From an uncultured Bacilli bacterium (GTDB taxonomy: Bacteria; Bacillota_I; Bacilli_A; RF39; UBA660), in NCBI GenBank assembly GCA_934090595.1, contig CAKOJO010000006.1, positions 1 to 33,271 on the forward strand: a stretch of 33,271 nucleotides of DNA, read 5' to 3'. Made by a program: the position numbers and the translations under genes. Under the pieces are notes generated by a model, which made no database searches, was not told where the DNA came from, and worked only from the letters and a program-made list of their open reading frames with translations. Shown here in pieces: positions 14,195 to 22,645 of the stretch; within the stretch, counting starts at the first letter, position 1, and each line of letters starts with the position of its first letter.

Positions 14195-15211
14195 TTACAT
14201 TTCTATTTCTAAATCTTCTTCGGCTTCTTTTTCTGGAGTTGGAATATCTTTACTATATATTTCATTCTTTCCACTTGTTATAGAACTAATCGTAGGAATA
14301 GAAAAAGGACATTTCCATTGGTTTTTATCAGCAAGATTAGGATCATTTGCTTTTACAAAATCTGATACTATTCCATAACTACTTGTATAACTTGAAGTTT
14401 CCATTTTACCACTTGATAATGCACTTCTTAAATCATCAAGTTCATATTTAAATGTTAAACTTTTATCTCCATATTGAATTGTTATATTAACTGTTTTTGC
14501 ATCAACATATCTAATTGAATCAAGTATTTTTTTGCAAGAATGAATATCATCATAAGCATTATCTTTATTCTCTTGTAATTCTTTTAAATAGCTTACCTTA
14601 TCGTGGTAAATTAATAATTCTAATCCATAACTTTTTCCGTTTCTTTCAATAAATCTTTTAGATATTTCTTCTATTGCTTTTTTTGGATTATTTAAATATG
14701 AAATAATATTATTATCATAATCAATGTCATAATTGCTGATTGAGATTGTTAAATCTGCTGTTGGATTATCCTTAGTGATAAAAAGTTTATTAATTTCTTT
14801 TTTATATTCAAATAATCTTGTATCATCCTTTGTATCATATTTTTCCTGAGCCAATTTAGTTAAATCTTTTTCGTGAGCAAAACAATAATCATTTATATAT
14901 TGTTTTACTTCATCTAAGATTTTTTGATTTAAATTATCAAATCTATCAAACTTTATAACATCACTTTCTTGAATTTTATCAGTTAAAAAGTTTTCGGCAT
15001 TATATATACAATGTGCCTTATTATCATAATATCCACATAAATTATAATAACTACGATTTTGTCTTAAAGTGTTTTGATTTTCTTTAATATATAAAAGATC
15101 AAATCTGTCATCATAGTGTTCTTTATGAAGTTTGTATTCTTTTTGTTGATAATCAAAAACTTCATCATTTGCTTTTACATCTAATAAAAAATTTTCTATT
15201 TTACTATACAT
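14195..15211 (-). CDS. Hypothetical protein, second member of the tandem paralogue pair, with shared tail
   Basis: A 338-residue soluble protein paralogous to the product of 13133-14173, with the same order of landmarks: HKEHYDDRF, a catalytically uninformative middle, GLELLIYHDKVSYL, the core DAKTVNITIQYGDKSLTFKY and the end EEDLEIEM. Its last 21 nt are identical to those of the unrelated gene at 4428. AAAGGAGAATTAT precedes the ATG. No known domain is recognised. The pair probably arose by duplication, followed by divergence everywhere except the core. Confidence 0.75.
   Translation of the reverse strand: MYSKIENFLLDVKANDEVFDYQQKEYKLHKEHYDDRFDLLYIKENQNTLRQNRSYYNLCGYYDNKAHCIYNAENFLTDKIQESDVIKFDRFDNLNQKILDEVKQYINDYCFAHEKDLTKLAQEKYDTKDDTRLFEYKKEINKLFITKDNPTADLTISISNYDIDYDNNIISYLNNPKKAIEEISKRFIERNGKSYGLELLIYHDKVSYLKELQENKDNAYDDIHSCKKILDSIRYVDAKTVNITIQYGDKSLTFKYELDDLRSALSSGKMETSSYTSSYGIVSDFVKANDPNLADKNQWKCPFSIPTISSITSGKNEIYSKDIPTPEKEAEEDLEIEM
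14441..14505. repeat. 65-bp exact repeat inside the paralogue pair, copy 2
   Basis: This is identical to 13376-13440, including synonymous positions. It is long enough to support homologous recombination that would fuse the two genes and delete about 1.07 kb. Confidence 0.9.
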
Positions 15212-15231
15212 ATAATTCTCCTTTCATAGTA

Positions 15232-15813
15232 TTAATAATCCATTTCCATATCATCATTTTCCATTTCATAATCATCATTATTATTTGAATTAAGTTGTTG
15301 CTCAGTATCTTGTTTTATACGATTTAATTCAATAGATTCTTGATTTTCAAGAAAATTAGATATTTCCATTGCTTCTGCTTGAATGTTAGGATCTGTTATC
15401 GCTCTATGGTATTCATTAGATATTTCTTGATTAAAGAAATGGAATTCTTTCTTTTCGGTTCTTTGTTTATCTTGAATATAATCATAAGTATGATTTATTG
15501 CAATTTGTTCTGATAATCTTAAATCTTTTGGATTTAAATTGTTATCAATACATATTAACGCTTGATAGAAAAGTTGCTCATTATCTTTCTTTAAAGCGTT
15601 TAATTGACCATACATGATTGTTAAAAATTGTCTGTTGACTGATTGACTAATTGCCCTTTCTACTTCTTGTCCAAATTCTTTTTCAAAATGAGATGCAGGT
15701 ACTTTGGTAGGTTGATGCGTTTCTGGATTTGTATATTTAAAAACTATATCTTCAAGTGTTTTTGACATTTCTTTTGGTTTTTGTTGAATAAAATCATCAT
15801 AAAATTTTCTCAT
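15232..15813 (-). CDS. Hypothetical helical protein with shared tail
   Basis: A 193-residue, mostly helical, hydrophilic protein. The first ~150 residues appear folded (for example the helix VERAISQSVNRQFLTIMYGQ). A Q/N-rich linker follows (TEQQLNSNNNDDYEM), then the tail NDDMEMDY. A flexible linker before the tail is what a terminal recognition signal would need. AAAAGGAGAAAAG precedes the ATG. I do not recognise a family. Confidence 0.68.
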   Translation of the reverse strand: MRKFYDDFIQQKPKEMSKTLEDIVFKYTNPETHQPTKVPASHFEKEFGQEVERAISQSVNRQFLTIMYGQLNALKKDNEQLFYQALICIDNNLNPKDLRLSEQIAINHTYDYIQDKQRTEKKEFHFFNQEISNEYHRAITDPNIQAEAMEISNFLENQESIELNRIKQDTEQQLNSNNNDDYEMENDDMEMDY

Positions 15814-15834
15814 AAATTCTTTTCTCCTTTTCTA

Positions 15835-16173
15835 TTAAATATTTATTTCTATATCACTAACTTCTTTATTACTAACTGACTTACTTTCTATTTGATGCTG
15901 TAAATTTTTATAATCTTCCATTTCAATTAGTTCTAATAAATTTTGTGCTTTTTCACCAGATAAACAAGTATATGGTGCATTGAACAAAAATCTATCTTGA
16001 ACCATTTTTATAATTTCATCTATTGATTCTTTAGAAGACATTTCTCCATCTAGTTCTAATACTCCACCATCCATGTTATGACCTTTAGAATTATAAATTG
16101 TATAATCATATTTATCTCCATCATTAAATATATGAAGAATATTATTCTCATTACTAATTATTAAAGTATCCAT
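15835..16173 (-). CDS. Hypothetical protein, possible LPD-type domain, weak tail
   Basis: A 112-residue protein. The N-terminal strands followed by DYTIYNSKGHNMDGGVLELDG resemble small domains seen in large polyvalent proteins of mobile elements; this is a loose resemblance only. The end, SNKEVSDIEINI, is a weaker form of the shared tail. Its ATG overlaps the upstream Xre stop (TAATG), so it is co-translated with that regulator. Confidence 0.6.
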   Translation of the reverse strand: MDTLIISNENNILHIFNDGDKYDYTIYNSKGHNMDGGVLELDGEMSSKESIDEIIKMVQDRFLFNAPYTCLSGEKAQNLLELIEMEDYKNLQHQIESKSVSNKEVSDIEINI

Positions 16174-16550
16174 TATTCATCTCCACCAGATACCAAAGTT
16201 ATAATTATTTCTAAAGGTTCACACAATGGACATGAATCACAATCTTCATTATCATCTTCAGCAATATCATCATCTAATAATGATTCCATTTCTGTTATAT
16301 TATCTTCATTATCTATTTGATTTGATGGAAGATAACCAGCTAAAACAAGTAAATGAATGAAGTCTATTTTTAAAACTTCACACATTCTAATTAATGTAAC
16401 TAAATTATAATTTTCTCTTTCACCATGTTCAATTCTTGATACTTCTGTATCACTAATTCCAACAATGGCTGCTAATTTTCTTTTACTATAACCTAACATT
16501 ACTCTTCTTTTTCTAAATACTTCAGCAATAAAACTATAATTATTTTTCAT
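16173..16550 (-). CDS. Xre-family regulator with cysteine-rich C-terminus
   Basis: A 125-residue protein from the ATG at 16550, which has AAAGGATAG upstream. A longer frame reaches 16598, but its extra codons are just the palindrome read through. Residues about 7-62 are a Cro/C1-type helix-turn-helix (FRKRRVMLGYSKRKLAAIVG, then ISDTEVSRIEHGE). The C-terminus is very acidic and ends with CDSCPLC, a possible metal or redox site, then a hydrophobic strand. The perfect palindrome 16571-16588 lies 20 nt upstream of the start, so autoregulation is likely. The same palindrome upstream of the pilin gene makes this protein a candidate controller of transfer. Confidence 0.82.
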   Translation of the reverse strand: MKNNYSFIAEVFRKRRVMLGYSKRKLAAIVGISDTEVSRIEHGERENYNLVTLIRMCEVLKIDFIHLLVLAGYLPSNQIDNEDNITEMESLLDDDIAEDDNEDCDSCPLCEPLEIIITLVSGGDE

Positions 16551-16570
16551 AAATATTCTATCCTTTCTTT

Positions 16571-16588
16571 TGTCTACAATAGTAGACA
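16571..16588. promoter_or_regulatory. Perfect 18-bp palindrome, probable operator
   Basis: TGTCTAC-AATA-GTAGACA: 7-bp arms around a 4-bp centre, between a T-rich minus-strand tract and the ribosome binding site of the Xre gene. An identical copy is at 24408-24425. On mRNA it could also form a leader hairpin. Confidence 0.7.
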
Positions 16589-16605
16589 TTTTAATCAAAA
16601 AAAAA

Positions 16606-16821
16606 TTACTTCTCTATTTCTTCTTCTAAATCCTGTTCAATAGTAGTTTTATTAAATAATTTATCTTCTGAAACATCTATATCAAAATCAAATTGCATAT
16701 TTGAAGTAATATAAGAAATCATCATATTTTCCAAATCTTCAGGGGTTAAAATATCCATTTCTGCTTCTAAAAATGTTTCTTTGTTTTCTTCAAATAATTC
16801 TTTTATATACTCTTTATTCAT
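16606..16821 (-). CDS. Small acidic protein with shared tail
   Basis: A 71-residue, highly acidic, helical protein (FEENKETFLEAEMDILTPED) that ends in EQDLEEEIEK. Its ATG overlaps the previous stop (TAATG). No downstream ribosome binding site overlaps its end; the palindrome gap follows. No family is recognised. Confidence 0.65.
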   Translation of the reverse strand: MNKEYIKELFEENKETFLEAEMDILTPEDLENMMISYITSNMQFDFDIDVSEDKLFNKTTIEQDLEEEIEK

Positions 16822-17105
16822 TACTCGTCTTCCTTAAAAGATTTTAAATATTTATCTTTTAATGTATCAAATATATTTATACAATTATTGCCTAATGATT
16901 GCTTATTATTGTCATATTCATTTAATAATTCTTGGCATCTCCATAATAACTTAAATTCCTCATCAGTTATTTCATAATTTCTTAAATCAACATAATTATC
17001 TACTGGAGCATAATTATTTAAATTATTATAAAAATCATTTAGCATTTTTTCGTTTACTTTTTGAACAGCTTCTGTGTATTCTTTTTCTGTAAATATCTCT
17101 TTCAT
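16821..17105 (-). CDS. Hypothetical protein, 94 residues
   Basis: A soluble helical protein, with aromatic and asparagine-rich stretches in the middle (DFYNNLNNYAPVDNYVDLRN). It starts at ATG after AGAAAGGTGATT and is coupled to the gene at 16606. It ends in FKEDE and lacks the alternating tail. It lies between the channel operon and the cargo block, and its function is unknown. Confidence 0.6.
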   Translation of the reverse strand: MKEIFTEKEYTEAVQKVNEKMLNDFYNNLNNYAPVDNYVDLRNYEITDEEFKLLWRCQELLNEYDNNKQSLGNNCINIFDTLKDKYLKSFKEDE

Positions 17106-17122
17106 TAAATCACCTTTCTATA

Positions 17123-17875
17123 TTAATTTGTTTCCAATTTCATTCCTAAATAGATACCATTTTCATCCTGTATAGGACTACACATTCCAGTTCTATTTGT
17201 TTTCTTTAATTCTGAAGCACAAGCATCTGCTACATTCATCATTGTATATCCATCAGAGAATAGAAAATACTTTACAATTTTACCTGAATTATTATCATTT
17301 TTAGGTGTTTCTTGAACTGGTTGAGTTTGTTTAGGTTCTTCTTTTGGTGTTGTATTAGTTGTATTATTTTTTTGATTTGATTCTACTTTAGGTGGAGTTT
17401 GTCTATTTTCAGTAGAATTATTTTCAGGTATATTTTCTTGATTTTCTGGTTCTTCTTTTTCTTTTACAATAACTTTTAATATTGCTTGACTTGTATTTCC
17501 AGATTTATCATTAACACTATATACAATAGATTGTTCACCAACTATTGATGTATCAATCTCTTCGTATTTTAATTCATCTATTAAATTACCATCAACTTTA
17601 TCTATAACACTTTCTACATAATTAATGTAGTTTATATCATCCCCTTTCGTTAATTCTAATTCTTCTATTTTTAATTTAATAATTGGAGCTTCTTCATCTT
17701 TTACTATTACTTCTTCTTTTGGCTTTTCTTCTAATTCAGTAGATGAAGTATTATTAAAATGAAAATATAAAATTAAACCTGCGATCAATATAAAAAAGAG
17801 AACGATAATTGATATAATAATCATTCTCTTTCTCTTATATTCATGATATTTAATCAATAATTCTTCATCACTCAT
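17123..17875 (-). CDS. Membrane-anchored Ig-like protein of the transfer operon
   Basis: A 250-residue protein with a short cytoplasmic N-terminus, one transmembrane helix (about 18-38), then an Ig-like domain of the DUF5011/Cry22 type (about 62-140: KGDDINYINYVESVIDKVDG, ending in SQAILKVIVKEKE). A Pro/Thr/Asn-rich stalk (about 140-195) and a small C-terminal domain with two cysteines (CASEL and GMCSP) follow. It is probably exposed on the cell surface as part of the conjugation apparatus or for contact with recipients. It shares its Ig-like domain with the next gene, so the two may be related parts of one structure. AAGGGAGA precedes the ATG. Confidence 0.75.
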   Translation of the reverse strand: MSDEELLIKYHEYKRKRMIIISIIVLFFILIAGLILYFHFNNTSSTELEEKPKEEVIVKDEEAPIIKLKIEELELTKGDDINYINYVESVIDKVDGNLIDELKYEEIDTSIVGEQSIVYSVNDKSGNTSQAILKVIVKEKEEPENQENIPENNSTENRQTPPKVESNQKNNTTNTTPKEEPKQTQPVQETPKNDNNSGKIVKYFLFSDGYTMMNVADACASELKKTNRTGMCSPIQDENGIYLGMKLETN

Positions 17876-17898
17876 AGTAAAATTCTCCCTTCATATAA

Positions 17899-18321
17899 TT
17901 AATCTACATATTTAAAGTTTGGTTTTTCTTTAATAATAACTTGAAGCTCTGCTTTGGTAGTATTTAAAGCTGTATCACTTATTTCATAATCAACAACATA
18001 TTCTCCAATTGCATTAATATCAATTTCATTATACTTAACCTTTTCAGTTAGATCTCCTTCTAAATTATCAGAAGCTTCCTTAATAAAAGCTTTATAATTT
18101 AATTCATCTCCCTGATACATAATAACTTTATCTTGAGTAAGCATTAATATTGGTGCAATTTCATCAGCTTTTAACATTTCTTCATACTTTTGTCTTTCTG
18201 CCTCTTCTTGCCTAGCTGCTTCAAGTTTTCTTTGAATTACTCCTCTATTTAAAATTATAGGTACTGCTATACAAATAATAACTGCTACAAATGCTATAAA
18301 TATAATCTTTATTTTTTTCAT
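17899..18321 (-). CDS. Short membrane-anchored Ig-like protein
   Basis: A 140-residue protein: an N-terminal transmembrane helix (about 5-24), a charged helical linker (LEAARQEEAERQKYEEMLKA), and one DUF5011-type Ig-like domain (about 55-133: QGDELNYKAFIKEASDNLEG, ending in KAELQVIIKEK). It resembles a stripped-down version of the protein from 17123 and is probably a paralogue. Its ATG overlaps the stop of the CHAP-hydrolase gene, and AAAAGGAGAAAGA lies in that gene's last codons, so the two are co-translated. It is extracytoplasmic by topology. Confidence 0.75.
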   Translation of the reverse strand: MKKIKIIFIAFVAVIICIAVPIILNRGVIQRKLEAARQEEAERQKYEEMLKADEIAPILMLTQDKVIMYQGDELNYKAFIKEASDNLEGDLTEKVKYNEIDINAIGEYVVDYEISDTALNTTKAELQVIIKEKPNFKYVD

Positions 18322-20216
18322 TCTTTCTCCTTTTCATTATCTAAATATATAAATCCTACTACTGTTAATCCACTACTTTTACTAGCTTTTCTATAAGCGT
18401 CAAATGAAGAATAAGTTTTTGTTCTAACCAATTCTTCAGCGTGTTCATTTGCATATTCTACTTGACTACATGAATCATCATTACTACACTTATTTCCAAC
18501 ATTTCCTTCACTTATTGTTATAGAATTACCATCATAAGCTTCAACAAAAGCAACATGTCCAAATTTACGCCCCATTAAAACAACAACTGAATTTGCAGAA
18601 GGTTGTGTTCCTGTCTTATACCCCATAGCAATAGCAGAGGTTAACCATGTTTGAGCATTACCAGTAGGCATCTTTTTACCAGATACCTCTAAAGCTCTTC
18701 CAAATGAGAACCAAGTACATTGACCTTTATATCCAGAAGTTGCTAATGTATTTTTTGAATTATAATTATCACTTTTTAAATCTGCTGTTGAAACATTCTT
18801 ACCATATACAGGTGTGTGAGTAACAAAATCACTTCCTAATAGTTCTGCAAAATCATCAGATTGATATAAAAGTTCCAACATTTCTTTTTGATCATCACTA
18901 AATGAAGTATCAGATCCATCAGACACTTTTTTCTTCTTATTAAAATCTGCAATTTTTGAATAATTACTATTTAGCCATTCAACATAATCTTCATAAACAC
19001 CATTTGTAATAACTAAAACTGGTATCGTGTTTGATTGATTATTTGCTGGGGTTATTTCAGTATACTGTGGTGTTGTAGATGGTAAAGTTAATGCTGGTGG
19101 ATTAGGCGTATTATTATTTGTTGAACTACTACCTACTACTTCTTGATAAACAACTTCATGTTTCTCATACAATCCTGCTGTTTTAAAAGTATTAAGTAAA
19201 TTTTTTTCATCTGAGTCAAAACTTAATTCTGCCCCAGTTGACTGAATAATGGCAAGTGGAATTCTCCAATCTATTTGACCATATTCACCTTTTACTCCAA
19301 CAACAATTCCAGTTGGGTTCATTCTTTTCCAATCATCTACTTGTTTATTATATTCAGCTTGAACAGATGCCATATATGAAGAATAATCTGTAATTGATTT
19401 ATCACTTGATGAACTACTACCAAATATACAACATATTGCTGCAATGATTAAAATTACTAATGCTGCTGGAATTATAAATTCAGATGCTGCTGTAAATACA
19501 GATATAAGTAGTTTTAAAAATTTAATTAGAACTGATTTAGCAACCTGAATTAATTTTTTACCAAGTGTTTGATTCAATTTCTTTTGGATTTTTTTAGCAC
19601 CTTTTTTGGCTACTTTATAACTTGTAGTTTTGACTTTACGACCTATCTTATCATTTATATATTCACTTCCTGTACCATCACTACTCATAGCTTTATTTAA
19701 CTCTCTGGAAGTTCTAGTAATAGTTCTTCCTGCTTTTGATACCTTACTTCCAGTTTTACTAACAACTGTCATTGTTTTAGAAACTTTACCTTGATTATCA
19801 TTAAATTTAAAAGTTTTTTGAGCAATTTTAGATACAGAAGTTTTTAATTTACTGGTTTTAGGAGTAGCTTCGGATTCACTAACTCCTTCACCTTTTACGG
19901 ATGACTTAGCTTCCTTATCAATTCCTGAATTAACATTAGTTTTTAATCTACTTGTTGATTCTTCTCCAATCTCTTCATTTACCCCTGTATTTGCACTTTC
20001 TTGGGCGTTTTCAGAGGTTTTTAGTCGTGAGCCAACTTCTTCTTCATTATTCTTGTTTTCTTCTTCCTGAGACTTTAATTCACGCTCTTCTCTTATATCA
20101 GATAACTTTTTAGCACCTTGATCTACCAAGTCAAAAGTTTTAGATGATGCTGAAGAAGAAACGGTTGATAATCTATTAATCGCCTTCTTAGTATCTCTTT
20201 CAGCATTATTATTCAT
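18318..20216 (-). CDS. CHAP-domain cell-wall hydrolase of the conjugation channel
   Basis: A 632-residue protein in the VirB1-like position. A long hydrophilic Ser/Lys/Glu-rich cytoplasmic region (1-225) is followed by a transmembrane helix (about 246-266), an extracellular linker with a proline/threonine stretch (about 360-395) and a C-terminal CHAP amidase/endopeptidase domain (about 490-625). The CHAP catalytic residues are visible as Cys500 in GYKGQCTWFSFGRA and His554 in GHVAFVE, with the following ISEGN strand. It should cut peptidoglycan to let the channel through. It lies directly downstream of VirB4 with its ribosome binding site in VirB4's final codons. The 225-residue cytoplasmic region is unusually long for such enzymes. 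Confidence 0.88.
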   Translation of the reverse strand: MNNNAERDTKKAINRLSTVSSSASSKTFDLVDQGAKKLSDIREERELKSQEEENKNNEEEVGSRLKTSENAQESANTGVNEEIGEESTSRLKTNVNSGIDKEAKSSVKGEGVSESEATPKTSKLKTSVSKIAQKTFKFNDNQGKVSKTMTVVSKTGSKVSKAGRTITRTSRELNKAMSSDGTGSEYINDKIGRKVKTTSYKVAKKGAKKIQKKLNQTLGKKLIQVAKSVLIKFLKLLISVFTAASEFIIPAALVILIIAAICCIFGSSSSSDKSITDYSSYMASVQAEYNKQVDDWKRMNPTGIVVGVKGEYGQIDWRIPLAIIQSTGAELSFDSDEKNLLNTFKTAGLYEKHEVVYQEVVGSSSTNNNTPNPPALTLPSTTPQYTEITPANNQSNTIPVLVITNGVYEDYVEWLNSNYSKIADFNKKKKVSDGSDTSFSDDQKEMLELLYQSDDFAELLGSDFVTHTPVYGKNVSTADLKSDNYNSKNTLATSGYKGQCTWFSFGRALEVSGKKMPTGNAQTWLTSAIAMGYKTGTQPSANSVVVLMGRKFGHVAFVEAYDGNSITISEGNVGNKCSNDDSCSQVEYANEHAEELVRTKTYSSFDAYRKASKSSGLTVVGFIYLDNEKEKE

Positions 20217-20218
20217 CT

Positions 20219-22645
20219 TTACCTCGCTTGTACCATACTATCAGTATTATTAACTTGGTAAATTAAATAATCTTTAGGAACTTTGTTTGTAAATGGAATA
20301 ACATCAGAACCAAATACAACTAATCCTTGTCCTGTTGGTGCATCACCTTGAACATACATTGACTCTTCATCACTAATATTGAAAATATTACATATAGATG
20401 GTAAATCTAATGGTTTTTGTTTCAATATTAATGCAAACTCTGAATTTGATAAAATATCCTTGCCTGATTCTGATCTCAATAAATGAGAAATTTGTTGCGA
20501 AATAACCGTATTAAGGGCATTTAATTTTCTTCCAGTTTTGTAGAAGTTAGCAACATATTGTGCAGAGTATGGATTCGCAAGAAGAATGTGAAATTCATCT
20601 ATAAATATCCATGTATATTTACCTAATTCTTTATTTTTAGCAAGTCTATTTTGAATATGATCAAGAACAACTAAATATCCAGTAGTCTGTAAAGATGCAG
20701 ATAATTTACTAATATCAAAAGAAACAAGTCTATTTTGAATATCTATATTAGTTTTTTTAGAAAATAAATCCATTGAACCTTTAACATATCTTTCAATGAT
20801 AAGAGCTAAATCTTTAGCTTCTTCTTCTGGTTGCTTCAAAAGCATATTATAAAAGTCTGGTAATGTAGGAAGCAAACTCTCATCTTCAAAATTACTTTTC
20901 TCATAATCTTCAAAAATAATTTTAGTACAACGATCTATGATAGTTTTTTGCCCTCCAGTTAAAGCATTTGCTCCTACAATACTTTCAAGAAATGCAATTA
21001 TATATTCTACTTTACTTTTTACTGGTTCACTTTTTTCTGTATCAGAACATCCATAATTTAATGACAAATCAAATGGATTTATATGAGTATCTGATGTTGT
21101 AGATATAAATATCTTTTGTCCACCAAATACTTTTAATAGTCCAGAATATTCGTCCTGAGGTTCTATAATACATATATCATCTGAAGGATAACGGATTAAA
21201 ATTTGTTCAATTAATGTTTTTACATTAAATGATTTACCAGCACCTGAAGTTGCTAGTACACATCCATTGCCATTGATTAATTGTTTTCTATCACAGAATA
21301 TTGCATTTTTACTAACTAAATTTACACCATAAAATAAAGACTTCTCATGATTAAAGTCTTTACTATTGAAAGGAACATTAACAGCAGTAGCTTCACTTGT
21401 TAAGGTTCTTTGAAATTGTAATGTATTATGACCTAATGGAAGAATATTTTGTAGTCCCTCTAATTGTTGCCATAATAATGGTTTCATTTCTACTAACATT
21501 TCAGCTGCTACTTCTTGTACCTTTACAGTCTGGTCTTCTAACTCTTCAAATGAATTTGCAGATATACAAACTAAAAAATTATTTTGAAATATCTTTTGAT
21601 TATTCTTTTGAAGATCATATTGTAGTTGTTCTGCATTTGAAATTCTTGTTTCTAACTTTTTATCTTTTACCCATTCATAATCTAAATTACTTTTACCAGC
21701 TCTTTTGATTTTCTCAAGTCTTTCGGTTTCCATTGCTGATAAACTTTTATCAACTTGTTTTATCATCTTTGCTGAATTAGTAGGATTAATATTTAATGTA
21801 GTTATTAAATTAATCTCTTCTAATGTAGTTAAACGATTATAAAATCTTGGAGTTAAACTTTTAGGAAGTTTAGATACATATAAAACTCTTAAAAATTTCT
21901 TATCATCAATTTCTATAAAATCAGATTCTCTCATAGAAATCTTTTTCGGAGCCATCACATCAAAGATAGACATATTATTTTCTTTTGCATAAGTAATAAT
22001 ATTATCTATTCCTCTAGTTTCTAAAGATTCAACATTAAAGAAATTATATAGAAATTTTAGTCTTTCTTTTATACTGACTAATGTTACTTTAGATTTTAAC
22101 TCTTTAAACTTTTGCTCTGTCTTTATAAACATATTCAAAAACAAAGCATTTGCTTCAAGGAAGTTCTTAGCTCTTAATGAAATTACAATAAATCTTTTTG
22201 TTTGTAATGTTTCTTCATTTGAACCAAGTGAATTAGTTATTATTGTATTTAATTCATCAGCTATTTGAAGTTGTTTAGAATCTTCTATATTATCAGTATC
22301 AAATATAAACTTTTCTTTATATTTTTCTGTTTTTATAGGAGTTCCTGCATTTATAACTTCAATGTGGGTATCTTCTCTGAATGAATGTAAATATTCTAAC
22401 CACTTGAAGAATATATTTTCTGCTTCTTCATCATTAGCTTTTGCAAATGATACATCAGTATATTCAATACAAATTGAATACTCTTCTTCACTTATTCTAA
22501 ATATATTTGTTTTTTCATCATACTCTTTAAACATATAAGATATTACTTCTTGACTTGTTTTAGGCGTAAATACTTTAGGAAGTAGATTACGCTTCTTCTT
22601 GTTTTGTTGGCGTATCTTCTTTGGTTTCTGAGCCATATATTTCAA
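20219..22645 (-). CDS. VirB4-type conjugation ATPase
   Basis: An 808-residue ATPase that powers the secretion channel at the membrane. The N-terminal half (about 30-440) is the VirB4/TraE region. The ATPase core has a Walker A motif ATSGAGKSF (465-473) and Walker B WIFIDEFH (679-686), followed by SQQISHLL. Size and motif order are normal for VirB4. The start is uncertain: TTG at 22645 is close to AAGGAGG, while ATG at 22636 lies 12 nt from it. Either way the gene overlaps the VirB3/PrgI gene by 50-60 nt. It sits in the conserved order VirB6, PrgI, VirB4, hydrolase. Assignment is firm. Confidence 0.95.
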   Translation of the reverse strand: MKYMAQKPKKIRQQNKKKRNLLPKVFTPKTSQEVISYMFKEYDEKTNIFRISEEEYSICIEYTDVSFAKANDEEAENIFFKWLEYLHSFREDTHIEVINAGTPIKTEKYKEKFIFDTDNIEDSKQLQIADELNTIITNSLGSNEETLQTKRFIVISLRAKNFLEANALFLNMFIKTEQKFKELKSKVTLVSIKERLKFLYNFFNVESLETRGIDNIITYAKENNMSIFDVMAPKKISMRESDFIEIDDKKFLRVLYVSKLPKSLTPRFYNRLTTLEEINLITTLNINPTNSAKMIKQVDKSLSAMETERLEKIKRAGKSNLDYEWVKDKKLETRISNAEQLQYDLQKNNQKIFQNNFLVCISANSFEELEDQTVKVQEVAAEMLVEMKPLLWQQLEGLQNILPLGHNTLQFQRTLTSEATAVNVPFNSKDFNHEKSLFYGVNLVSKNAIFCDRKQLINGNGCVLATSGAGKSFNVKTLIEQILIRYPSDDICIIEPQDEYSGLLKVFGGQKIFISTTSDTHINPFDLSLNYGCSDTEKSEPVKSKVEYIIAFLESIVGANALTGGQKTIIDRCTKIIFEDYEKSNFEDESLLPTLPDFYNMLLKQPEEEAKDLALIIERYVKGSMDLFSKKTNIDIQNRLVSFDISKLSASLQTTGYLVVLDHIQNRLAKNKELGKYTWIFIDEFHILLANPYSAQYVANFYKTGRKLNALNTVISQQISHLLRSESGKDILSNSEFALILKQKPLDLPSICNIFNISDEESMYVQGDAPTGQGLVVFGSDVIPFTNKVPKDYLIYQVNNTDSMVQAR

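Noticed and set aside
16571..16588. Palindromes as transcription terminators
   Set aside because: On the transcribed (minus) strand the T-run precedes the hairpin and no T-run follows, so they do not fit intrinsic terminators for these genes.
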